A stretch of DNA of 64,000 nucleotides from a virus, in IMG/VR virus record IMGVR_UViG_3300046536_000256, positions 169,284 to 233,283 of that record. One strand, given 5' to 3'. Both the position numbers and the translations under genes were made by a program. Every line of letters starts with the position of its first letter. Within the stretch, counting starts at the first letter, position 1. The notes under the pieces were generated by a model that made no database searches, was not told the DNA's origin, and worked only from the letters and a program-made list of their open reading frames with translations. Below are positions 18,301 to 27,924 of the stretch, piece after piece.

Positions 18301-21300
18301 CTTGTACGAAGAAGGGAGCGAGACACCTATCCTGGAAGCGAACAAGCTGTTGAAGGGTGACTACCTGGACATGACGTCGGGTTTCATCATCGACAGCTGG
18401 GACAAGATCACGGGCAGCCTGAAGGACATCACCAACAACACCATTATTGGCGCGCGTCGTCTGGCGGGCAAACTGTTTAACCAAGAGAACAAGGAAGTGT
18501 TCATCTCTGGGTTAAGCAAGATGCGGGATGCCATGATGAAAGCGTGGAACGCTATGGACCCTTTCTCCCGGGTCAAGCGTTGGGGCAATGCGTTGAAGAC
18601 GCGTTTCTACCAGATGGACGTGTATAAGGAAGGGGACGACTCACCGACACTCGTTGGGAAACGTTTTGCGTCGGGTGCTTACTGCAAGCGTAACGAGTCC
18701 GGGGAACTGGTCGTCATCAACGGCTGGAATGAGATCGATGGTCCGGTGTTCACGCCTGAGGGTGATGTCATCATCACCAAGGAAGAGTACGACCGTGGGT
18801 TGAGAACCTCCATGGGCGTCAGTGTCAACAAGCTTCAAGATGGTTCCAAGAAATTGGGTCGTCTGGGTCTTGACTTCCTGGGCAAGATGAAAGACAAAGC
18901 CTCTCCATTCATGAAGGGTGCTTACGACAAGGGTAAAAGCGCGCTGACGGTGAACTACGCACCGATCGTAAACGCTGTAGACCGCATCTACAACCTGTTG
19001 CTGAAACACTGGGGCTACCAGCAGGAAGAAGGGATTGAACTCCCTGAAGCGGCTCCTGCGCAGGCTGAGGTCGTGGACAGCACTGCTACTCCGGTCAAAG
19101 TTGGTATTGCCGCCAATGATGATGTAACAGTTGACCCTCAGGCTCCGATGCCGAAGCACGCAACTATCCAGCCGAAGTCTACACTGGACGCTGCGGTCGA
19201 TGTGGTTAAGGAGAAGCTCACAGCTAACACCCCTCACGGCCGCCTGAACTCTTTGGCCGATAAGAAGGAACAAGCCAAGGAGAAGAAGGAAGACGCCACC
19301 AAAGATGCGATTATTCATATCGCGCAGAACTTTGGTTTCGGTGAGAAGAAAGGGGATGACAAGAAGAAACCGACTGGACTGTTTGGATTGCTGGCAAGTG
19401 GCTTTAGCGCTATCGCCGGTGGGATGTGGGGGATTACCAAATTCTTCACGCGTAACCTGCTGGGTGGCTTTAAGACCTTGTTCAGCTTTGGTTCGTTGGG
19501 TCTGAAAGTCCTGCCTGTCCTGGCGACGGGTATTACCGCCGTGGCTAAGGGGATCTTCACCCTGATCAAAACCCGCAGCATTAGTGATGCGGGCGCTGAC
19601 ATGTGGGACACCGTGCGTGGTCGTAAGACGGGTGCCCGCAGTGCGCGTGGTCGTCGTCCTCCACGTACTCACGCCCAACGTCTAAAGACCGGTGGTAAGT
19701 TGTTGGGTGCCGGTATGGCGATTGACATGGCGGGCGAGTATCTACAGGACGCTGGGATTGTCGATGAAGGCTCCACTACCGATAAGGTGATTAACGCAGC
19801 CAGTACTGCCGCCGAAGTGGCGGGTGCTTACCAAACCGTAGTGGGTGTGGGCGGTGCGCTGGGTGTTGACCTTGGCGTGGGCGCTTTGGCGACTGGTGCA
19901 GGGGCTGCTGCTGCAACTGGAGCATCGTGGCTTGCCGGTACTAGCGCCGCGGGCTGGGTGGCTAGCATGGGTATCGCAGCTGCTCCTATGCTGTTGAACC
20001 CGTATGTGTTGGCAGCCGTTGGTGTGGCCGCGGCTGGGTACGGGATCTACCGGTATATAAACCGAGGAGAGGGGAAGCAGACAGAGCTTCGTTTGACTCA
20101 GTACGGTGTTTCCGATACCGACTCTGATCTGGCGAAGAAGATCCTTAAAGCTGAAGAGATGATGTCGAGTCACGTCGTCATTGGTAACGGTCGCGCTTCG
20201 TTCTCGAAGCAGAGTCCAATCAATGAAGTGATTCAGATGTTCGTCACCGACCCGAAGAACAACAAGGAAGTGGGTGATGTGTTCACCTGGTTCAACGGTC
20301 GATTCAAACCCGTGATGCTGACGTACATGGCGTGTCTTGATACTGTCAAGATAAAATCGTTTAAGGAATACGACGAGGCCAAGACTCAGGACGTCTACAA
20401 GGTGGCGAAACAGGCTCACCAAGGACTTAGCGGACTTCAGCCGTACCCGTACTCGATCACCGCGAAGATTGACTCCGATACCCCACTTCTGGGCGAGAAG
20501 GCAACCCTGATCCGGGTTAACAACTTACTGGAAGACTTGAAAGAGTACATCGATCGCAAAACCCCTTCGGATGATCTGACTGCTATCACCACGCCTAAGT
20601 TCCAGACCAAGGCAGGCCTGGAGAAAGAGAAGGCGGAACTTCAGGCCAAGCTTGATGCGCCGCGTGGGTTCTTTGACAGCGACAAAAAGATTGCATCGAT
20701 TGGTAAAGCGGAAGACCGACTGAAACAAGTGGACGAGGAAATCAAACGCCTCAACGACTCGTACAAAGTGGGTGGTATTGTCGGGCAGATTTACATCAAG
20801 GACTTGATGCCTGACGACAAAGCCATGGACCTGATGACCGCCATTCGCGTGGCGTGCTACGGCAACGACCAGGACGTTACTTGGCGCGTTGAAGCAGTGC
20901 TTAAGCTGGAGCGGTACTGCGAGCCGTTGTTCAGGGACACGGGCGATACCATGGAGTTCACTGGGCAGATTGGGGACATCTTCAACCTGTTCAAAGATTC
21001 CTTCCGTGTGGATAAGGGTGAAGCGGACGATTGGTGCCTGTGGTTCCGTGACCGGTTCTTGCCGGTTCTGACGAACTACATGACCGTCATGAAGAAGTAT
21101 CGTCGTGGTCGTCCGGCCGTGGTGTGGAAAACTTTGTCGGCAACGGCACGGTATGAAATCTCCAAGGCACTGGTAGAGACCAAAGGGAAAGGAACCCTGT
21201 GGTTTGACTTCCCTATCTGGAGCGTACGCGCCTCACCGTTCAAAGACAGTGCATCGCCTGATAAGCCTGAGAAGGTTGATCGGATGCTTAAGCTGTTGGG

Positions 21301-23389
21301 TGAAGCCAGTACTGCCGCTAAACTGAAAGACCCTGAAGGTGAAGCTGGTAAAACGAACGCACAGACCTGGGCGAAGACAATCTCTCCGCACAAAGTCGGT
21401 GGTGACTTCCAACCTGAGGCTGCTAACGTCGATGACATTAGTAAAGCCAAGACTCGTCGTGATGTAGGGTTGAATGGTCAGTTCGGGACCAACGGGATCA
21501 GTTCCGGTAGCATCTACGGACCAGGGGGTGTGTACAAGACCCCTGAGAACAAGTATGGGTTCATTCCGCTGGGCGGCGATAGCGACACCAGTCACCTGGA
21601 CATGTCGGGCGTCAAAGCGCAAGAAGGCAATGACAAAGGGGTCAAGGTTCCGAAGAAGCTGGCTCAGCAAATCCTGATTCGGGAAATGTTGAAACAAGGC
21701 TTTACGGATCCTCGGGAGATTGCAGAAGTACTGGCGTTGACCGACTACGAGTCGCAGGGTTATCAGAACACCACTGAGAGCCTGAAGTACTCGGACCCTC
21801 GTCGTTTGGTTGAGATGTTCAAAGAAGTTAAGAACGTTGACCAAGCCCGGATGTTGATTGACCAAGGTGAAGTAGCAATTGCCAACACTGTTTACGGTGG
21901 CGGTAAGGGCGCGTCGATGGGTAACCGTGAACCAGGAGACGGTTGGAAGTACCGAGGACGTGGCTTCATCCAGCTGACGGGTAAGAACAACTACGATAAA
22001 GTCGGACAAGAGTTGGGGATCGACCTGGTTAACCACCCAGAACTCGCTTCTACCGACCCGAACGTCATGGCCGCCGTGGCGGTTAACTTCTTCAAGAACA
22101 GCAAGCTGATGCGAAGCATCAGTCAGACCGGTGACTTTGGTCAGGCTGCTGCCGGGCTTAACCCTGGTGCTACACTTCCAGGGATGCCTAAACGGTATCA
22201 GCTGTACTTGTCGTACTTGGAACAGTTGCAGAAAGGTGAGCTCTCCACAACCACAGGTACCGCTGAAGATCCTGCGGCTGCTGAAAGTACAACGGCCGGT
22301 GACATGTACGGCGGTTCGAAAGGCGGCGGTGGTTCCTCCACGTCTAGCGGTGGTGGTTCGGTGCCTGCTATCGGTAGTCCTAACCTGCCTTCCCTAACCA
22401 ACTCACCTTCGGGTGGCTCGGCTTCGGGTAACTACAAAACACCTGCTCCGGCTGGTGGTGGCGGTTACGGTAGCAACCCTGCAACAGGTCCTAGCGGTGG
22501 TGGTGATCTGCTGGTTAACAGTAACGCTCGCGGTTCGAGTGGGCTTCGTCTGAAGTCTCCAGAAACCGTAGGCGGTGGGCAAGTGCACCCGGGTCTAACC
22601 CGTCTGTGCCAAATCATTCAACAGCGAGTCCCGGGCTTCAAGGAATTCACTGCACTGAACGATGCTTACCACGTCAACAAAGGTTCTCAAGGGGCTCACC
22701 CTAAAGGGCTGGCGGCTGACTTTACGTTGACCAACGGCATTGCTGGGAGTGATCAAGCTGCAGCGATGGTGAACCAGGTTCTGCAACAAGCAGGTCTGCA
22801 ACCGGGCACTGAGTTCTTGGTCATCAACGAGTACAAGAAGAAGACCGCGATCGGCACAGGCGGTCACGTCCACGCAGGCTTTAAAACGCCGGCAGCGGCG
22901 CAGAAGTTCTTGGATGCAGCGGGTGGTGCTCAGACCAATGGTCCGGATACTACAGGTGGCGGTGAAGTGGCCCCTACTGAGGCACCTAATCGCGCACAAC
23001 CAACGTTGCCACCAAGTGCGGGTCCTGGCGCAGACGGCGCAGATGGCGGTTCCACAGCTCCAGGTGGGCAGCCTCCAGGCGTCGAAGCGGGACCAGGTCG
23101 TACAGGGTTGCCACTGCCTTCATCTCCTCCACCTCAACAGCCGCTTCCAGAGGGTTACCGAGGACCGGCTCCTACCCAGGCGCCACCACCTGCACCTGTT
23201 GCAGCACCACCGGCAGCTGCACCGTCAGTGGATAACAGTGCGGAGTTGGCTGAGTTGATGAAGTCACTAGTAGCCGCAACACAATCTTCCGGGGGCGACA
23301 ATGCTGCTTTGTTGAAAGCCGTCCTGGACCAACTGGTTCAACTGAACAAGAAGGGGACTCCAGCTCCTCAAGGCGTGAAGGTGAACTAA
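15332..23389 (+). CDS. Giant virion protein with GH19 glycosidase and M15-like peptidase domains (phiKZ gp181-like)
   Basis: 2685 residues, ATG preceded by TTAGGAG. The N-terminus is acidic. Residues 50-720 are helical. Residues about 740-820 are Pro/Trp/Gly-rich with repeated WPxYP/WPEFP units. Hydrophobic Gly/Ala segments occur near 940-980 and 1500-1580. Residues about 2100-2300 match GH19 chitinase/lysozyme: LTDYESQGYQN, GDGWKYRGRGFIQLTGKNNY, then NPGATLPGMPKR. Residues about 2410-2530 resemble M15 peptidases: GAHPKGLAADF and GGHVHAGF supply H-x(6)-D and HxH zinc ligands. Gly/Ser/Pro-rich linkers surround both domains. phiKZ gp181 is a virion peptidoglycan hydrolase; this one probably opens the wall during injection, cutting both glycan and peptide. 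The late position and single long frame fit a tail component. Confidence 0.85.
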   Translation: MADDYSSDWGDDPFSGDMDFDSDFDSPSNHGFLRSFTTGFLKGLVDKTVGDTDARIDTLKMVLPRSYLGAFSTLGELNRRRTELMQEIKGDSYESVKDLQYLAGRAADKLRKVAPNRIADGFQEFSKNDFSDWERSSSSSSSDSGPSLADTTDDDVKEALAAADANSILERETVIGAAGTITDMMANVGGRTLANLSAMGAGTVRTNQLLEQVVDYQRRVQARNDSLKLNIMTRSYLTDAKFYKFVEASNHRIVAELKKISESSAKSDYEKTTHSQAVRKSVRESVFNTVKAKVGGIAGFIDEKFGKTARGQFGRDINELTSSVRMAAEMTEGMNINLGDILGTAAAGIFINNLPRMMKSGKAQGYLNEFKKKFPKQAKWAEDAYIRIGDLGHVASYTLSNAEGLTNTMAKYYQGGNSFSEADSYEEYLETLPPGEKPMIKFDWTILNKAKRLGNKSISGVFNNMSKSNGTRYNMARRTLEDSFEQTLWNKRSDRTLNEILPRWLSQIHLSIEKFRTGKDDMREMTYDYVKGKFVSHNQKISTVLNQVLDKRQFSAQADMANGLADRLDSDNAMSPAAKKELAFRLAHDGDMELGLNPYNYLHTDKEHGVAPEIAKEIKEMIQAQFGITDEHIKKFQNGTDVDRGKLLTYMPTEAGRAKLADLAPQAQTLAAFTPDIVNRLDLYKSNGFYEPLKEAGIVKSENGWDTVNMDMMRSTLRDFINDPKRETAQSVPDEAPLPSRVFGGGGGPTPPGPGPTPEFQWPAYPKFEWPEFPALPAWPAYPPLPGPAGPSLGPTPPSNPGPSVLPPAEPQSVTLNGMEDLTKSLAGLGDLKASMDQLGKSFSGYRPPENDAVFDVKPIVDGFEGVNKRLEALMVSANARNQTLSDILLRQPPKQKEVSDSDDKEMNREKRGILEKLKGTSFRDIFNNGVDKILDNQPLILGGLLGGLAGMAVYNPKGAALLAGGAAVATAYMKIKSLSTARSAKATEDLYEEGSETPILEANKLLKGDYLDMTSGFIIDSWDKITGSLKDITNNTIIGARRLAGKLFNQENKEVFISGLSKMRDAMMKAWNAMDPFSRVKRWGNALKTRFYQMDVYKEGDDSPTLVGKRFASGAYCKRNESGELVVINGWNEIDGPVFTPEGDVIITKEEYDRGLRTSMGVSVNKLQDGSKKLGRLGLDFLGKMKDKASPFMKGAYDKGKSALTVNYAPIVNAVDRIYNLLLKHWGYQQEEGIELPEAAPAQAEVVDSTATPVKVGIAANDDVTVDPQAPMPKHATIQPKSTLDAAVDVVKEKLTANTPHGRLNSLADKKEQAKEKKEDATKDAIIHIAQNFGFGEKKGDDKKKPTGLFGLLASGFSAIAGGMWGITKFFTRNLLGGFKTLFSFGSLGLKVLPVLATGITAVAKGIFTLIKTRSISDAGADMWDTVRGRKTGARSARGRRPPRTHAQRLKTGGKLLGAGMAIDMAGEYLQDAGIVDEGSTTDKVINAASTAAEVAGAYQTVVGVGGALGVDLGVGALATGAGAAAATGASWLAGTSAAGWVASMGIAAAPMLLNPYVLAAVGVAAAGYGIYRYINRGEGKQTELRLTQYGVSDTDSDLAKKILKAEEMMSSHVVIGNGRASFSKQSPINEVIQMFVTDPKNNKEVGDVFTWFNGRFKPVMLTYMACLDTVKIKSFKEYDEAKTQDVYKVAKQAHQGLSGLQPYPYSITAKIDSDTPLLGEKATLIRVNNLLEDLKEYIDRKTPSDDLTAITTPKFQTKAGLEKEKAELQAKLDAPRGFFDSDKKIASIGKAEDRLKQVDEEIKRLNDSYKVGGIVGQIYIKDLMPDDKAMDLMTAIRVACYGNDQDVTWRVEAVLKLERYCEPLFRDTGDTMEFTGQIGDIFNLFKDSFRVDKGEADDWCLWFRDRFLPVLTNYMTVMKKYRRGRPAVVWKTLSATARYEISKALVETKGKGTLWFDFPIWSVRASPFKDSASPDKPEKVDRMLKLLGEASTAAKLKDPEGEAGKTNAQTWAKTISPHKVGGDFQPEAANVDDISKAKTRRDVGLNGQFGTNGISSGSIYGPGGVYKTPENKYGFIPLGGDSDTSHLDMSGVKAQEGNDKGVKVPKKLAQQILIREMLKQGFTDPREIAEVLALTDYESQGYQNTTESLKYSDPRRLVEMFKEVKNVDQARMLIDQGEVAIANTVYGGGKGASMGNREPGDGWKYRGRGFIQLTGKNNYDKVGQELGIDLVNHPELASTDPNVMAAVAVNFFKNSKLMRSISQTGDFGQAAAGLNPGATLPGMPKRYQLYLSYLEQLQKGELSTTTGTAEDPAAAESTTAGDMYGGSKGGGGSSTSSGGGSVPAIGSPNLPSLTNSPSGGSASGNYKTPAPAGGGGYGSNPATGPSGGGDLLVNSNARGSSGLRLKSPETVGGGQVHPGLTRLCQIIQQRVPGFKEFTALNDAYHVNKGSQGAHPKGLAADFTLTNGIAGSDQAAAMVNQVLQQAGLQPGTEFLVINEYKKKTAIGTGGHVHAGFKTPAAAQKFLDAAGGAQTNGPDTTGGGEVAPTEAPNRAQPTLPPSAGPGADGADGGSTAPGGQPPGVEAGPGRTGLPLPSSPPPQQPLPEGYRGPAPTQAPPPAPVAAPPAAAPSVDNSAELAELMKSLVAATQSSGGDNAALLKAVLDQLVQLNKKGTPAPQGVKVN

Positions 23390-23397
23390 CCGTGATA

Positions 23398-23419
23398 CGG
23401 GGGAGATCATCCTCCCCCG
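23398..23419 (+). terminator. Hairpin terminator after giant lysin gene
   Basis: CGGGGGAG / CTCCCCCG, perfect 8-bp stem with a 6-base loop, followed by TTTCCTTTAT. Begins nine bases after the stop codon. Confidence 0.8.
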
Positions 23420-23442
23420 TTTCCTTTATAGAGCGAATGTCT

Positions 23443-25608
23443 ATGGCACAGGTAAGCACGCGAGATCGTGACATTATCACGAAATCGTTTCGTATGCTGA
23501 CCCGAGGGATTCCTCCGAGTCAGTTGTTAGAAAAACTCGACTGGGATAATTACTTCAACGTATTCTCCAGTGCAACCGGCGACAACCGTTACATCAACCC
23601 AATTGCTCAGTTCAGTCCGGCTACAGACCCTCGTTACGGTCGTCTCATGATTACACCTGAAGGCGGCATGGGGAGCATGTGGAAGGACATGTACGAAGAT
23701 AACATCACCTTGCTTACTCTTACAGCGGGTGTACCTCAATTTGCAGGGCTGCTCAGTTTCATCACCAACATGTTCAGCCCTACCGCAGCGATCATTGCCA
23801 ACAAAGGTCGTGCACCCGGTCTAGCGTTCTACATGGGGCAAGCGGCAGGCTCCATTGCGTTCTGGCCAATGCAGTTACTGTCGGTCAGTGTTCAGTTCCT
23901 GGCCTTCCTCATGGATTCGCCGAAGAACAACTTCTACACCATCAAACCGGCGATGGGTGCTTACACCATGGCGGCCACAGGCGTGCTCAACGACCTGATG
24001 GTTAAGCTAGGTTACATCGATCCAATCTTGCCTAAACGTGCGCAAGAGCAACAAGACCCGCTGTACGGCCTCAAGCCCGATTACGACAACAGCAACTCGG
24101 TAGCTGCTCTGAGCCTGCTGATGCCGGATTGTGTGAATAAGGACGGTACCATCGACTTGATGCGTCTGGTCATGAAGGGTACCCGCAAACATCGGAAGAT
24201 GTTGAAGAAGCTGACCGAACTGGATAACGACACCTCGACGACACCCGATGACAAGTTGGATCGGGCTAAGCAGTTGATGGAAGAGATTAGCTTTGGTCCG
24301 GAAGTGTACTCCGGTGCTCCGTCTCAGGATTACGTTGAAGCGGAGATGGGTACGGTTGGTAAGGTCCGCGGCGAAGATGAGGGTAACTTCATTGAACAGG
24401 ACGGTGCCTACACCAACAAGGATGCTTACAACAACACCAACAACGCCGATCAAGCGGTGGCCAACTTAGGTGTAGGTCAGTCGGCAACAGCGGGCGGCAG
24501 TCCTAGTGGGATGCAGGACATGTCGTCAGCCGGGTCTTATGGCGCACCCGCGCAGACTAACCCCAACGAACGAGCAGGACGTCCTACTGCGGCCACCCCT
24601 GGGGCTAACCCAGACGTCGCGGGCGGACAACAGGCTTACTACGAGGACAACCCGAACGACCGTACCTGGGCGGGTGACGTTCTTGACTTGGTTCAAACGG
24701 CTATCTACGGTGGTATGGATGCAGTCACATTTCGGGTCGAAACTAGTAATGGCGCTGTTAGCGATAGCTTTAGCAGTAACCATGGGCCTTCACCAATGGC
24801 GGAGAAGTTCAACTCTCTTGTGTCTTCGTCTAACGACTTCAAATTCGACGTGGCTGGCGGTGCAACGGGGATCGGCATCATCGACTCCGTGGTTAACACA
24901 ATCAAGGAAGGTGCGATTGGTGCCCTGTCAGGTTCCGTTATTGGGAGCATTCCGCTCGCGCTAGTTAACAACTCGTACGTGAAGATTCCCGATCATTGGA
25001 CCGGGGCTACCAGTGGGTTGCACGTTGAAAGTTATGAAATGAACTTCCAATGTAACTACGCCCACCCGTACGAACAGATCATGAAGATCTGGGTGCCGTT
25101 TGCGCTGATCCTTCCATTGGTGGCGCCGTTCACGTCGGGCGGTTCGATGTACACCGCGCCGTTCTATGTGAAAGCCTTCTGCCAATCCCGTTCGATCATC
25201 CGCACTGGGCTGGTAACTTCGGCTCGTTTCGTATTTGGTGAAGGGGAAGCCGGTTGGACCAAAGACCGTAAGCCGTTGAACCTCAAGATCACTCTTGAGA
25301 TCGCGGACATGGAACCTCTGGTGTCTGTGCCAATCGACCGTTCCATGAGCCTGCTGGACTTGACTAACCCAGCCAACGTTGTGCAACGTATCCTCACTGA
25401 CGATACCGCCTACAACAACTACCTGAGTCGTTTGACTGGTGTGAGTTACTTGGACACTGTCTTGCGTTATGCCCGTATCAACCGTCAGTTGACCGGCGTG
25501 GTGTTGGACATGAAACAAAGCATCCGTGCAGACAACATTGCATCGAAGCTGTCTGACTCGGTAGTGGCTGACTTGGCCCGTATCTTTACTAAACCCATGT
25601 CTCGTTGA
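23443..25608 (+). CDS. Virion structural protein candidate, 721 aa
   Basis: I take the ATG at 23443 (MAQVSTRDRD), which has GAG nine bases upstream; the frame is open from 23392 but an earlier start would lie in the terminator. Residues about 90-175 contain hydrophobic stretches (AGLLSFITNMF, SIAFWPMQLLSVSVQFLAFLM). A Gly/Asn/Pro-rich middle part follows, and a second Gly/Ala hydrophobic segment lies near residues 480-505. There is no catalytic motif. It follows the giant lysin on the same strand, matching phiKZ gp182 by position, so a tail or injection-associated virion protein is likely. Confidence 0.8.
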   Translation: MAQVSTRDRDIITKSFRMLTRGIPPSQLLEKLDWDNYFNVFSSATGDNRYINPIAQFSPATDPRYGRLMITPEGGMGSMWKDMYEDNITLLTLTAGVPQFAGLLSFITNMFSPTAAIIANKGRAPGLAFYMGQAAGSIAFWPMQLLSVSVQFLAFLMDSPKNNFYTIKPAMGAYTMAATGVLNDLMVKLGYIDPILPKRAQEQQDPLYGLKPDYDNSNSVAALSLLMPDCVNKDGTIDLMRLVMKGTRKHRKMLKKLTELDNDTSTTPDDKLDRAKQLMEEISFGPEVYSGAPSQDYVEAEMGTVGKVRGEDEGNFIEQDGAYTNKDAYNNTNNADQAVANLGVGQSATAGGSPSGMQDMSSAGSYGAPAQTNPNERAGRPTAATPGANPDVAGGQQAYYEDNPNDRTWAGDVLDLVQTAIYGGMDAVTFRVETSNGAVSDSFSSNHGPSPMAEKFNSLVSSSNDFKFDVAGGATGIGIIDSVVNTIKEGAIGALSGSVIGSIPLALVNNSYVKIPDHWTGATSGLHVESYEMNFQCNYAHPYEQIMKIWVPFALILPLVAPFTSGGSMYTAPFYVKAFCQSRSIIRTGLVTSARFVFGEGEAGWTKDRKPLNLKITLEIADMEPLVSVPIDRSMSLLDLTNPANVVQRILTDDTAYNNYLSRLTGVSYLDTVLRYARINRQLTGVVLDMKQSIRADNIASKLSDSVVADLARIFTKPMSR

Positions 25609-25615
25609 AACAGAC

Positions 25616-25652
25616 ATAACCCTACCCAGACGCAATGTCTGGGTAGGGTTAT
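25616..25652. terminator. Bidirectional hairpin terminator
   Basis: Perfect 16-bp stem ATAACCCTACCCAGAC and its complement with loop GCAAT between convergent genes 23443..25608 (+) and 25664..26767 (-). Confidence 0.85.
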
Positions 25653-25663
25653 AGTTGCTTGTC

Positions 25664-26767
25664 TTATTTCGTGTACACGGGTGCATTTTTCAGCGAGCGT
25701 TTCAGTTCAGTCACCGCGCTTTGTTCAATGAACATACCCGCCGTAGCAATCATGGGGATCAAGTCCTCTACAGTGCTGAGTAAGGTGATCATGTCGGCAC
25801 TGGCGGTGTTGATCAAGGCTAGGTCGTAGGCTTCACCGAACTGGGTGTACGTCATCCACCAGTTTGGACCACATACCCGCGACAGAACCGATAACAGCTT
25901 ATCCCGAAGAGCGGGGTAGTCACCTGGGTAAACATCGTCGTCGAATTTAAAGCTACGGAACAGGGTCTTGATGAATTCAGGGTAACCCGCATTAACCGCG
26001 TTAATACCCGCTTGGTCCAACAGCGCCAGCACCGCATCAATACTGACAATGTCACCCCGAGCAATCATGGTCCGAACCGTGTCCACCATGATCTGTTGTG
26101 CGGTGCGTCGGTCCTTGTACAGGTCATAGATCGACTTGTAACTGTCGCTCATGCCAAGACCCGCCGCCATCTTCATGACCGAGTTGTACATCGCGTACTG
26201 CACACTGGTATCAATGAACTCGTTGATCCCGGTGAACTTGTTAATCATGGCCAGGGTTTCACGACCCACCGAAGTTCGCCAGTTGCTGTTGATTCGGTAA
26301 CCATTGCCATCGGTGGTAATGATGCCGTTAATGTTGACCCCGGTGAGTGATTTGAATTCACCCGTGACCATCGATGCCAGTTTACGCATGGCCGAGGTCT
26401 TACCGCTCACCGGCACACCCATCTCTGAAGAAGCCGACGACAGGATCGCGTCGTCGCTGAGGGTAACACCGTTGGGACCAATCTTGATCGCCTTGGTAAT
26501 TGCCTTGGTGTTCAGCAAGCCACCCGAGAGCATACCGATGATGCCATCCAGCTCGGACACTGCACTGGATTTGTAACTGGTGATGGTTCCCAGGACTGTG
26601 GTGTCTTGGGGTTTAACCAGCGCCACACCTTCTTTCAATTTGTCCCCGGTAACATCCATCGGGGATAACACGCCTTCCTTCACCGTCCCCATTTGGGTGT
26701 TGGTGGTCTTCTTGAAAATGTTGAGACTGTCGCCAAGGTCCAGCCCGTCAAAGATACTACCTGCCAT
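25664..26767 (-). CDS. Structural protein candidate, 367 aa
   Basis: Start at ATG 26767 (MAGSIFDGLDLGDS), which has AAGGAGCTCTGAC upstream; the frame extends to 26839 but without a binding site. Soluble, helical, with Gly/Ala-rich turns and several conserved-looking Asp-Gly pairs. No motif recognised. It lies between the convergent virion gene and an early unit. A structural role is inferred from its neighbour only. Confidence 0.78.
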   Translation of the reverse strand: MAGSIFDGLDLGDSLNIFKKTTNTQMGTVKEGVLSPMDVTGDKLKEGVALVKPQDTTVLGTITSYKSSAVSELDGIIGMLSGGLLNTKAITKAIKIGPNGVTLSDDAILSSASSEMGVPVSGKTSAMRKLASMVTGEFKSLTGVNINGIITTDGNGYRINSNWRTSVGRETLAMINKFTGINEFIDTSVQYAMYNSVMKMAAGLGMSDSYKSIYDLYKDRRTAQQIMVDTVRTMIARGDIVSIDAVLALLDQAGINAVNAGYPEFIKTLFRSFKFDDDVYPGDYPALRDKLLSVLSRVCGPNWWMTYTQFGEAYDLALINTASADMITLLSTVEDLIPMIATAGMFIEQSAVTELKRSLKNAPVYTK

Positions 26768-26839
26768 GTCAGAGCTCCTTAAACAAAAAAAAAATAAAGG
26801 AAGTGGAGAGGTGAGCGGCCGAAGCCACCCACCTTTCAC

Positions 26840-27286
26840 TCATGCTTTTGGATCGGCAGGGTCTTCGGACTTCTTAGCCCGATGACTGCCCATGACCCCG
26901 ATAGTTTCTTCAACAGTGTGGACGTTCCCCTCCTCGTCCGTCACCGTGATGGTTATCACGCACGACTTCATACGTAAAATTGACAGGCCTTCCAGAAGTT
27001 TGTTAAATGTAAGGGTGGGTTTCTGGAAGTAGGTGTCTTTGATGTTGCCGGCGCGGGTGATGCGGTCTGCCTTTGCTTTCTCACGGTCATCGGTGGTGAT
27101 AACCCAGTCTAAGTAATCCCGTAGGAGTTGAGTCCACTTACGGGGGTTCATGTCAAGCTTTTTCAGGAGTCCCCGAAAGAGCCGTGCTGGCGTGTCCTGT
27201 AGTTGGTTGTCTTCCACATACTTGTGAGACACACTACTTAGCCTGGCAGCCTTTAAATCCTTATCGTTCTTTTTCATGGATACCAT
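26840..27286 (-). CDS. Unknown early protein, 148 aa
   Basis: Start at 27286 (MVSMKKNDKD), with GGAG five bases ahead; Met4 is an alternative. Overlaps the end of the previous gene by 26 bases, implying coupled translation. Basic N-terminal two-thirds (KADRITRAGNIK) then a strand-rich segment (SCVITITVTDEEG) and a charged tail. Not recognised. Second and last gene of the unit behind the early-type promoter at 27903-27920. Confidence 0.75.
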   Translation of the reverse strand: MVSMKKNDKDLKAARLSSVSHKYVEDNQLQDTPARLFRGLLKKLDMNPRKWTQLLRDYLDWVITTDDREKAKADRITRAGNIKDTYFQKPTLTFNKLLEGLSILRMKSCVITITVTDEEGNVHTVEETIGVMGSHRAKKSEDPADPKA

Positions 27287-27869
27287 TTATCTCCAAATAG
27301 AGTACGATACGCAGGGCTTGTATGAGGTCAAGTACCAGGAACTTGAAATACTTACTCGATAGAAATTCCTGGGTGCTGTAACTCACGGCAAGTTCTTTAG
27401 CGGTGTACACATGCCCATCGTTTGAACTGGGGTTCATCTTGGTGTAGAGATCCAGTAACGAGATCGTTCCACCGATGAACGCTTCGAAACTGTGTCTATT
27501 GCTGTACCAGTCTAGGAAAGGACTGGGGGCGTCTTTCATGGTGTCTTTAAAGTAATCCGCGACCTTAGGACCACCTATCCCACTTAGGCGCTCTAACAGC
27601 TTGTGAGCCTCACCAGAAGTCTTTGTGTAAGCAACCAGCGCCAGTCTATTGTACTCGGTGAAGTTCTCTTCCAGCGTGAAGTCAAAGCCTTCCAGCGAAT
27701 CGTATAGAACCGCAATGTTTGTTGAGAACCGAATCGTGGGTGAACCAAAGCTCTTTTCTACCTTATCCAATTTCTCAAGGAGCTGTTGAGTCAGGTTATG
27801 TTGGATCTTCTTACCTACGAAGGGCCAGTGGGACATGAGCCTCAACAACGCCAGCTTAGTTATTGCCAT
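27261..27869 (-). CDS. Unknown early protein, 202 aa
   Basis: ATG at 27869 with GGGAGATAGTTTGA upstream. Largely helical, with a hydrophobic C-terminal helix (KFLVLDLIQALRIVLYL, about residues 173-190) that could pack against a membrane or a partner. No known motif. First gene after the promoter element at 27903-27920, so expected among the first phage proteins made. Confidence 0.8.
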   Translation of the reverse strand: MAITKLALLRLMSHWPFVGKKIQHNLTQQLLEKLDKVEKSFGSPTIRFSTNIAVLYDSLEGFDFTLEENFTEYNRLALVAYTKTSGEAHKLLERLSGIGGPKVADYFKDTMKDAPSPFLDWYSNRHSFEAFIGGTISLLDLYTKMNPSSNDGHVYTAKELAVSYSTQEFLSSKYFKFLVLDLIQALRIVLYLEINGIHEKER

Positions 27870-27902
27870 TCAAACTATCTCCCAATTCTCTTATCTACTG
27901 TA

Positions 27903-27920
27903 GTAATATAGGTCTGAAAT
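27903..27920 (-). promoter_or_regulatory. Early-type promoter (TATATTAC element)
   Basis: Minus strand ATTTCAGACCTATATTAC, an exact form of the repeated element, 34 bases before the ATG at 27869. It also abuts the start of the divergent plus gene at 27925. Confidence 0.75.
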
Positions 27921-27924
27921 TATT

